From the NCBI GenBank assembly GCA_964653045.1, contig CAZZBW010000028.1, positions 1-8,936 of the forward strand: DNA of 8,936 nucleotides. Direction: 5' to 3'. The notes under the pieces are model-generated. The model did not search any database and was not told where the DNA came from. It saw only the letters and a list, made by a program, of their open reading frames with translations. Below, piece after piece: positions 1 to 4,391 of this stretch (position 1 is its first letter; every line of letters starts with the position of its first letter). Both the position numbers and the translations under genes were made by a program. This stretch comes from DAOOPX01 sp964653045 (GTDB lineage: Bacteria; Patescibacteriota; Microgenomatia; UBA1400; PJMF01).

Positions 1-19
1 TGATGCCTCGCTAGGATTC
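1..19 (-). repeat. 19-nt duplicate of the tRNA-Gln 3' tail
   Basis: Positions 1-19 are identical to 103-121, which hold the acceptor 3' strand, the T-arm 3' half and 3 flanking bases of tRNA-Gln. The identity stops at position 20, where a GC-rich hairpin begins instead of the rest of a tRNA, so this is a tRNA tail and not a second intact tRNA. The left limit of the repeat is unknown because the window begins here. It could be an attachment-site remnant, a target duplication, or a relic of a broken tandem tRNA. Confidence 0.75.
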
Positions 20-46
20 CCCGATTTCGCTAAAGCTTCATCGGGG
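19..46. repeat. hairpin with CCCCGAT/ATCGGGG stem
   Basis: A perfect 7-bp stem (19-25 with 40-46) encloses a 14-nt loop. It is not followed by a T run on either strand, so it does not look like an intrinsic terminator. It lies between the two copies of the tRNA tail and may be part of a small non-coding element. Confidence 0.6.
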
Positions 47-80
47 CAGGCTTCTCATCCTAAGAGTTTCGTTTCAACGG

Positions 81-105
81 TCATACTGAGCTTGTCGAAG
101 TATGA
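81..105. repeat. REP-like palindrome with core CTGAGCTTGTCGAAG
   Basis: The element has a 7-bp outer stem (TCATACT/AGTATGA), tandem G-A mismatches and a small loop. Its core CTGAGCTTGTCGAAG is one I recognise as a very common dispersed palindromic repeat in many environmental bacterial genomes, including candidate-phyla genomes. It touches the 3' end of tRNA-Gln, and its last 3 bases belong to the direct repeat 103-121. It may act in tRNA 3' processing, as a transcription-end structure, or simply as a mobile repeat. Confidence 0.65.
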
Positions 106-175
106 TGCCTCGCTAGGATTCGAACCTAGATAAACAGCTTCAAAGGCTGCTGTCCTGCCATTAGACGACGAGGCA
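106..175 (-). tRNA. tRNA-Gln, anticodon UUG
   Basis: Read on the minus strand, this folds into a complete 70-nt cloverleaf. It has a 7-bp acceptor stem (TGCCTCG/CGAGGCA), a 3-bp D stem (GTC/GAC), an anticodon stem GCAGC/GCTGT with loop CTTTGAA, a 4-nt variable loop, and a T stem CTAGG/CCTAG with loop TTCGAAT. The anticodon TTG reads the glutamine codon CAA, and the U1-A72 first pair is typical of tRNA-Gln. The discriminator position is T and the next bases are CA, so CCA is not encoded and must be added after transcription. The 3' end directly abuts a hairpin repeat (81-105), and the 3' tail is duplicated at 1-19. Confidence 0.95.
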
Positions 176-186
176 ATGTTTTTTTT

Positions 187-231
187 GTTAACTCAACCAC
201 GGTATTTTACACCAAAATACTTGGGTTTAAC
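187..231. promoter_or_regulatory. imperfect dyad between tRNA-Gln and the DUF2207 gene
   Basis: The inner arm is a perfect 7-bp inverted repeat, GTATTTT (202-208) and AAAATAC (214-220), with a 5-nt loop. An outer arm (GTTAA 187-191 with TTAAC 227-231) pairs with interruptions. Read on the minus strand, the same segment contains TAAAAT (209-204), about 28 nt upstream of the tRNA 5' end and a reasonable -10 for tRNA-Gln. The dyad therefore sits where a divergent promoter/operator would be. No T tract follows it, so it is not an obvious terminator. Confidence 0.4.
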
Positions 232-245
232 TACTAGAAATGAGC

Positions 246-251
246 TATACT
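246..251 (+). promoter_or_regulatory. probable -10 box of the DUF2207 gene
   Basis: TATACT (5 of 6 to TATAAT) ends 7 nt before the ATG at 259, so transcription would start at or next to the start codon and give a leaderless mRNA. The -35 is weak (TTGGGT at 221-226 with a 19-nt spacer). No Shine-Dalgarno sequence precedes the ATG. Confidence 0.5.
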
Positions 252-258
252 GATTTGT

Positions 259-2220
259 ATGAAAAAACTATTGTTATTTGTAGTAATTACATTAGTTGTC
301 AGCATTTCATTCCCGTCTATTGTTCAAGCCAAAAGTTACTCCATCGATCAAGTCAACATCTATGCCCAACTGCAAACTGACGGATCCATGCTAGTGAGTG
401 AAACCAGACAATATAATTTCAACGGAGACTACACTTTCGCATACTTTAGAATCAATCGTGAACCTGATCAGAGTAAAAGTCCTGGAAGAACTGACGCGTA
501 CAACTTAAGTAATTTTGCCATCTGTGATCAAACCAAGTGTTTTGACGAACTATCAAGTGATACTTTAAGTATCACTGCTGCAGACCAAGATCGACCGGCG
601 GACAACTTCTATGTCCAAGAATCAAGTGGGTCTTATTACATTAAATGGTTTTACCGGAGCAACACAATTGAAAATTTTACTCTAAGTTATCAGGTAGATA
701 ACGCAGTGACAGCTCACCAAGATACAGCTGAGCTCTACTGGCAATGGGTAGGAGATGAATGGGAAATCAGTCAAAACAATATAAATGTCGCGCTCAGCTT
801 ACCCCAACCGGTTGGCGACGATCAGATTCAAGCATGGGCGCACTCAAATGATCCAAGTAGCGTCAGTATTCCCAACAATACTTTGATAACTTTTAGTTCT
901 AACCACCTTAATACTGGCAACTACCTAGAGGGTAGGGTAGTACTACCAAAAGAAATGTTTAGTGGCGGTGCCGATCTAGCGATCGGCACCGCCACACTTG
1001 CTTCAATTCAAGCCCAAGAATCACAGTTCATTGCTGACACCATCGCGACACAGAAACGTGGCCAATTTGTGGTATACATAATTTCTGCTGCCCTTGGTTT
1101 ACTTGCAATTGGACAACTTTGGTTGTTGATTAAAACTTCTCAAACTTTCTGGAAGTATGGAAAAGACGAACCTCTGCCCAAAGTAAATCAAGCCGGCACA
1201 CTCTGGGAACCACCAAGTGATATAGATCCAGCCCAAATTGAACAACTTCTCAATGCTCAAGAAAATTCAACGCCAAAAGCGTTTACCGCTACCATTTTAT
1301 CAATGGTCCATGATCGTTTTTACAAAATAATACGGAGTGACGAAAGATTGGGCTTAATATTCAAAAATTACCACTACTTTCTCGTCCCAACCGAACAATC
1401 CCAAACAAAATCTAAAAGTGGTGTACAAAACTATGTAGATCAATTTCTAAACACCATCGGCTTCACCGAATCTGAATTAAACGGACAGATGATAAATAAC
1501 CTAGATCTAGAAAAAATCGCATTTTGGTGCAGAACTCACAAAACCACTAGCTATCAATTTTTTCAAAATTTTAAAAAAGTGGTAATGCAAGAGAATTATG
1601 ATGAGGGCTTTTTTGACGCTGAGTCAAAAAAGCAGACCTCAAAATACGGTGTCGGAATAGCAGTCAACTTCTTTATTTTTATTGCAGGATTTTTTGTCCT
1701 TCCCGCATTGAGTACAACTCAATTCACTACTCAGACACAATTTTTGATGGTCGTACCCATGACAAATGCAGCACTGGCAATGATTGGATTTTTTATCAAC
1801 AGTATCTATTTGGCCTCAGGCATTAAAAGAACTGCCAAGGGTGCAGCAGAAACTGCGGGTTGGAAGGCTTTTAAAAAACACATGAGCGACTACAAAAAAA
1901 CGCGAGAGTACCCTATCGACTCGATCATATTGTGGGAAAAATACTTGGTTTATGGCACTGTTCTGGGTGTATCAGCGAAAGCTCTGGCGGCACTACCAGT
2001 TCAGTTCTCTCCTGATGATCAGAATCTCGCCGCCGCCTACTGGGGCGGCGGCGCCATTTCTTCCGACTTTTCCCAAACCCTTTCTGGAATTAACCAAGCG
2101 GTATCTTCAATTAGCTCTGCTGCAACCGCTAGCTACGGAGCGAGTGGGGTAGGCTCATCCGGCTCAGGTAGCGGCGGTGGTGGTGGTGGTGGCGGTGGTG
2201 GCGGGGGCGGCGCTGGTTAA
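259..2220 (+). CDS. DUF2207 family membrane protein with polyglycine tail
   Basis: This 653-aa protein has the layout of the DUF2207 (predicted membrane protein) family, whose biochemical role is unknown. A signal peptide covers about residues 1-24 (MKKLLLFVVITL..., likely cleaved after VQA). A beta-rich extracytoplasmic domain follows to about 260, then a membrane helix at about 269-290 and a soluble, probably cytoplasmic part at about 291-460. That part includes the family-typical segment WEPPSDIDPAQIEQLL...FTATILSMVHDRFYKI. A membrane hairpin follows at about 463-484 and 495-520. The C-terminal tail is rich in Ser and Gly and ends in 13 consecutive glycines plus Ala-Gly, which is common in this family. 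The ATG was chosen because it begins the signal peptide directly and lies 7 nt after a -10-like box; no Shine-Dalgarno is visible. It converges with the HD gene, with only 4 bp between stops. The coding sequence contains at least four perfect stem-loops of 10-15 bp. Family assignment is firm; function is not known. Confidence 0.9.
   Translation: MKKLLLFVVITLVVSISFPSIVQAKSYSIDQVNIYAQLQTDGSMLVSETRQYNFNGDYTFAYFRINREPDQSKSPGRTDAYNLSNFAICDQTKCFDELSSDTLSITAADQDRPADNFYVQESSGSYYIKWFYRSNTIENFTLSYQVDNAVTAHQDTAELYWQWVGDEWEISQNNINVALSLPQPVGDDQIQAWAHSNDPSSVSIPNNTLITFSSNHLNTGNYLEGRVVLPKEMFSGGADLAIGTATLASIQAQESQFIADTIATQKRGQFVVYIISAALGLLAIGQLWLLIKTSQTFWKYGKDEPLPKVNQAGTLWEPPSDIDPAQIEQLLNAQENSTPKAFTATILSMVHDRFYKIIRSDERLGLIFKNYHYFLVPTEQSQTKSKSGVQNYVDQFLNTIGFTESELNGQMINNLDLEKIAFWCRTHKTTSYQFFQNFKKVVMQENYDEGFFDAESKKQTSKYGVGIAVNFFIFIAGFFVLPALSTTQFTTQTQFLMVVPMTNAALAMIGFFINSIYLASGIKRTAKGAAETAGWKAFKKHMSDYKKTREYPIDSIILWEKYLVYGTVLGVSAKALAALPVQFSPDDQNLAAAYWGGGAISSDFSQTLSGINQAVSSISSAATASYGASGVGSSGSGSGGGGGGGGGGGGGAG
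556..576. repeat. intragenic inverted repeat, 10-bp arms
   Basis: AGTGATACTT (556-565) is the exact reverse complement of AAGTATCACT (567-576), with one base between. It lies within the extracytoplasmic domain of the DUF2207 gene. Confidence 0.8.
962..995. repeat. intragenic perfect 15-bp stem-loop
   Basis: GTGGCGGTGCCGATC (962-976) is perfectly complementary to GATCGGCACCGCCAC (981-995), with a 4-nt loop TAGC. It lies in the DUF2207 gene and encodes a Gly/Ala-rich stretch (around GGADLAIGTAT) shortly before the first membrane helix. A 15-bp perfect GC-rich stem is very unlikely by chance in a sequence of this size. Confidence 0.9.
1607..1633. repeat. intragenic perfect 11-bp stem-loop
   Basis: GCTTTTTTGAC (1607-1617) pairs perfectly with GTCAAAAAAGC (1623-1633) around the loop GCTGA. 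It lies in the DUF2207 gene just before the second membrane helix. It is not followed by a T run, so it is not a standard terminator. Confidence 0.85.
2028..2053. repeat. intragenic perfect 10-bp GC stem-loop
   Basis: CGCCGCCGCC (2028-2037) pairs with GGCGGCGGCG (2044-2053) around a 6-nt loop. It encodes an Ala-rich then Gly-rich stretch (AAAYWGGGA) near the C-terminus of the DUF2207 protein. Repetitive Ala and Gly codons may be enough to explain this one. Confidence 0.8.
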
Positions 2221-2224
2221 AATA

Positions 2225-2881
2225 TCAATTGGTTAGTGAAACTTCTGATTCAAAATCTGTTAGAAATTGAACTAAAACGGTGTGTCGTTGAATAGCTAAC
2301 TTTTTTCCCGTTTTTGTTCTCATTAGATCTTTAACTGTCAGTAACTTTTCGTAGAAGTGATTGATGGTTGATGATTGGGCTTGCTGGTACTCTTTTTTGG
2401 TCATCCTCAATTTGGGTTTAACTGTTGGATCATAAATCGGCCGGCCGAGACTGCCACCATAATTGAAAGCTCTGGCGATACCAATGGCGCCGATCGCGTC
2501 CAGGCGATCGGCATCACGAACAACATCTAGCTCCAACATCTTGATTTTTTTTGCTTGTTCTTCATTGCGAAAAGAAAGATTCCCTATGACCAGTTGGATT
2601 GCCGCAACTATACTTTGTGGCAATCCCAAAGTTTCAAGAAACTTCCTGGTTTTTTTCAAACCAACATTTTCGTCGCCATTATTCAGCTTGGCATCTGCAA
2701 CATCGTGGAGTAGGGCAGCTAGCTCAATGATCAACCCATCTCCACCTTCAACTTCCGAAATTTTCTTCGCCAGCTGCCACACCCGCTCCGTGTGCCACCA
2801 ATCATGAGTGGTATCAGCACTTGCCAACTGCTCGCGCACAAATTTTTCCGTTTTATTAATTATATTTTTGTTGTGATTCAT
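2225..2881 (-). CDS. HD-domain phosphohydrolase, YedJ-like
   Basis: This 218-aa soluble protein belongs to the HD superfamily of metal-dependent phosphohydrolases and resembles E. coli YedJ in length and motif order. The visible metal-binding motifs are H26/H30 (HDWWHTERVW), H59-D60 (AALLHDVADAK) and D125 within RDADRLDAIGAIGIAR. A C-terminal part follows with the family-typical segment INHFYEKLLTVKDLM (about 173-187) and a helix ending in VQFLTDFES. Members are thought to act on nucleotides or other phosphomonoesters or diesters; the substrate is not predictable here. The ATG at 2881 precedes a short helix leading into the HD fold, and no Shine-Dalgarno is seen. It is divergent from the ZIP gene (65-bp gap) and converges with the DUF2207 gene. 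Family assignment is secure; the physiological role is not. Confidence 0.92.
   Translation of the reverse strand: MNHNKNIINKTEKFVREQLASADTTHDWWHTERVWQLAKKISEVEGGDGLIIELAALLHDVADAKLNNGDENVGLKKTRKFLETLGLPQSIVAAIQLVIGNLSFRNEEQAKKIKMLELDVVRDADRLDAIGAIGIARAFNYGGSLGRPIYDPTVKPKLRMTKKEYQQAQSSTINHFYEKLLTVKDLMRTKTGKKLAIQRHTVLVQFLTDFESEVSLTN
2489..2512. repeat. intragenic perfect 9-bp stem-loop
   Basis: GCCGATCGC (2489-2497) pairs with GCGATCGGC (2504-2512) around a 6-nt loop. It lies in the HD gene over the codons of the conserved DADRLDAIGA motif. It shares the GCCGATC/GATCGGC heptamer with the 962-995 hairpin. Confidence 0.75.
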
Positions 2882-2946
2882 GAGTTAATTAACATTTTGT
2901 AAAAGATATTATTTTTAAGTAATATGTTAAGATACTGATCTGTATT
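2882..2946. promoter_or_regulatory. divergent promoter region of the HD and ZIP genes, nested dyads
   Basis: This is a 65-bp, strongly AT-rich gap. It holds TTAACAT (2889-2895) inverted to ATGTTAA (2924-2930), and inside that ATATTA (2906-2911) inverted to TAATAT (2920-2925). Candidate plus-strand promoter elements are TTGTAA (2898-2903) with TAATAT (2920-2925), spacer 16, or a later -10, GATACT (2931-2936). Overlap of dyads with promoter elements suggests an operator; a metal-responsive repressor would be logical next to a ZIP gene, but no named box is recognised. Confidence 0.4.
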
Positions 2947-3717
2947 ATGTCAGATTTTAATGCAATTTTTTTGCTAGTTAGTTTTGGTAGTTTATTGGCT
3001 TTGGCTGGTGGCCTAGTATTTTTGTTTGTCCCCAAACTCAATCGGGTGTTGACTGACTACTCGGTACCATTTGCTGGGGGAGTACTACTGACTGTGACGT
3101 TACTCAGTATCTTGCCAGAGGCATCCGAACTGGTCGGACACACAGCTTTTTATATTACCTTAATTACTTTCCTAACAATTTACATTTTTGAAAAATTGTT
3201 TTTTGAGTTACATCACCACGATCACGAGGAAGGGTTGAGGAACAAGAATATTCATACTGGACGCGGTCCATCGTCTCGTTCCGCTTGGTTTATCATGGTG
3301 GGCGACACCATCCATAATTTCATTGATGGTGTCGCCATTACCGCTAGTTATTTAATTAATCCCGGTTTGGGAATAATTACCGCCATCTCCACCTTCTTGC
3401 ACGAAGTCCCACATGAGATCGGTGACTTTGGCATTTTACTTAAAGCCAGATGGCGTAACAAAAATATTATCGCCACCAATCTCATCTCAGCCTCTTTTTC
3501 TCTGTTGGGCGCCTTCGTAGTCCTGGTTTGGCAACCAGCAGACTCAATCCTGGGGGCACTCCTGAGTATCTCAGCCGGTGTTTTTCTCTACTTCGGCGCC
3601 AGCGACTTTATTCCCCACACTGACTCTCACTTACCCAAATCCAAAACCATTTTCGCTCTGCTACTGGGAGTGTTTCTGATGATCGCTAGCTTGCTCCTCA
3701 TCCCTCACGCCCACTAA
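2947..3717 (+). CDS. ZIP-family divalent metal transporter
   Basis: This 256-aa polytopic membrane protein is of the ZIP (Zrt/Irt-like) family, which moves zinc, iron or related divalent metals into the cytoplasm. About eight hydrophobic segments are visible. The paired metal-site motifs are clear: HNFIDG (H123, N124, D127) in the fourth membrane segment and HEVPHE (H152, E153, H156, E157) in the fifth. The loop between the third and fourth segments is histidine-rich (FELHHHDHEEG, about 86-96), a usual metal-sensing or delivery loop. Length fits the GufA/ZIP bacterial type. The ATG is the first in frame after the divergent promoter region; no Shine-Dalgarno is seen. It converges with the NUDIX gene, with a 7-bp gap and no terminator. 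The metal cannot be fixed from sequence, but zinc is the usual first guess. Confidence 0.95.
   Translation: MSDFNAIFLLVSFGSLLALAGGLVFLFVPKLNRVLTDYSVPFAGGVLLTVTLLSILPEASELVGHTAFYITLITFLTIYIFEKLFFELHHHDHEEGLRNKNIHTGRGPSSRSAWFIMVGDTIHNFIDGVAITASYLINPGLGIITAISTFLHEVPHEIGDFGILLKARWRNKNIIATNLISASFSLLGAFVVLVWQPADSILGALLSISAGVFLYFGASDFIPHTDSHLPKSKTIFALLLGVFLMIASLLLIPHAH
3301..3336. repeat. intragenic perfect 12-bp stem-loop over the ZIP metal motif
   Basis: GGCGACACCATC (3301-3312) is perfectly complementary to GATGGTGTCGCC (3325-3336) across a 12-nt loop. The repeat spans the codons of GDTIHNFIDGVA, the metal-binding fourth membrane segment of the ZIP protein. Confidence 0.85.
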
Positions 3718-3724
3718 CGCTAGA

Positions 3725-4162
3725 TTAATCCCAGCCAAACTCACTGTATACTTCACCTTCGCGAATTTTCCCTAATGCGAATTTAATGTAATCCACCACG
3801 TTATCAGGCAATTTGCTCTCATCGCGCCATATGAACTGATCGCATTTGTCGGGTTCGCCAATCACTGGTTCTCCTTGCCAACTTTTCGCCCTAAAGAAAA
3901 AATCAATTCGCTCGTGATCATCGCCATTGCGGTGCACCACATGCACGAGTTGCAACTCATTTTTATTTAACTCAACCCCAATTTCCTCCTTTGCCTCTCT
4001 AATTACTGCCTGAGTCGCCGTTTCAGCCTGATCGATGTGCCCCGCGGGCAAACTGTAATTACCATCTTCATAACCAGTATCAAATCTGCGAATCAACAAC
4101 AATTTTGTCTTTTTAACTAAAATTAAATGAACCGCGCTGATGAAAGTGTGACGAGTGCTCAT
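3725..4162 (-). CDS. NUDIX hydrolase
   Basis: This 145-aa single-domain NUDIX hydrolase is predicted to cleave a nucleoside diphosphate linked to another moiety, using Mg2+ or Mn2+. The Nudix box GX5EX7REUXEEXGU is complete at residues 41-63: G41, E47, R55, E56, E59, E60 and G62. It is preceded by the usual YSLPAGHI strand and followed by a HVVHRNG...DFFFRAKSWQGEP strand pattern. The substrate is not predictable; small members of this type often act on (d)NTPs or damaged nucleotides. The ATG at 4162 is chosen because the following SAVHLILVKKTKLLLIRR is the first Nudix strand, and because it overlaps the stop of the short upstream gene as ATGA, which suggests translational coupling. Only a weak AAGAGA precedes it. 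Confidence 0.95.
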   Translation of the reverse strand: MSTRHTFISAVHLILVKKTKLLLIRRFDTGYEDGNYSLPAGHIDQAETATQAVIREAKEEIGVELNKNELQLVHVVHRNGDDHERIDFFFRAKSWQGEPVIGEPDKCDQFIWRDESKLPDNVVDYIKFALGKIREGEVYSEFGWD

Positions 4163-4326
4163 TTCTCTTGTATTACATGCTCAATTAACTCCAAGGGGAA
4201 GCGTGTACCGGTTAAATACTGATCAACCAGCTGCTTGATGTCTACATCACGCAGCTGCTTCGAACGCATAGCCCTGATTTCCTCAAAGAGCTGAGTGAAA
4301 CATCTCTTCATATCAACTACCATCAT
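4159..4326 (-). CDS. short hypothetical protein upstream of, and overlapping, the NUDIX gene
   Basis: This is an uncatalogued frame of 55 codons plus stop on the minus strand. From the ATG at 4326 it reads MMVVDMKRCFTQLFEE..., continues through SKQLRDVDIKQLVDQYL and ends LELIEHVIQEK. Its TGA overlaps the NUDIX ATG (ATGA, 4159-4162), a classic arrangement for two co-translated genes. The product is charged and predominantly helical, with no membrane segment or signal peptide; KQL recurs eight residues apart (CAGCTGCTT at 4228-4236 and 4252-4260). Starts at ATG 4323 or ATG 4311 (MKRCF...) are equally possible, and none has a Shine-Dalgarno. I do not recognise a family. Overlap, spacing and lack of any other gene here support it being real. 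Confidence 0.6.
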   Translation of the reverse strand: MMVVDMKRCFTQLFEEIRAMRSKQLRDVDIKQLVDQYLTGTRFPLELIEHVIQEK

Positions 4327-4352
4327 AACACCCACAACTAATCAAAAACTGA

Positions 4353-4391
4353 TCATTGACGTAACTGACTTTAAGAGATTAAGCTATATAG
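4353..4391 (+). promoter_or_regulatory. promoter of the first beta-helix gene
   Basis: TTGACG (4356-4361) is a good -35. With an 18-nt spacer the -10 is TAAGCT (4380-4385), 6 nt before the GTG, which predicts a leaderless mRNA. The 17-nt block TCATTGACGTAACTGAC (4353-4369) is identical upstream of the second paralog (7489-7505), and the distance to the GTG is the same in both, so this block is probably functional and was duplicated with the gene. Confidence 0.6.

Noticed and set aside
2210..2235. Intrinsic terminators at the two convergent junctions (near 2220 and 3720)
   Set aside because: No hairpin followed by a T run is present on either strand at either junction; the 4- and 7-bp gaps are too short, and flanking coding sequence does not supply one.
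2463..2807. A 114-codon plus-strand frame opposite the HD gene
   Set aside because: The HD gene on the other strand has complete catalytic motifs over the same bases. This frame has Ser/Ala-rich non-specific composition and no start signal.
4385..4390. TATATA as the -10 box of the beta-helix genes
   Set aside because: It would be 23 nt from the TTGACG -35 and would put transcription start inside the gene, after the GTG. TA(A/T)GCT with an 18-nt spacer fits better, although TATATA could serve if translation starts at the GTG of codon 12.
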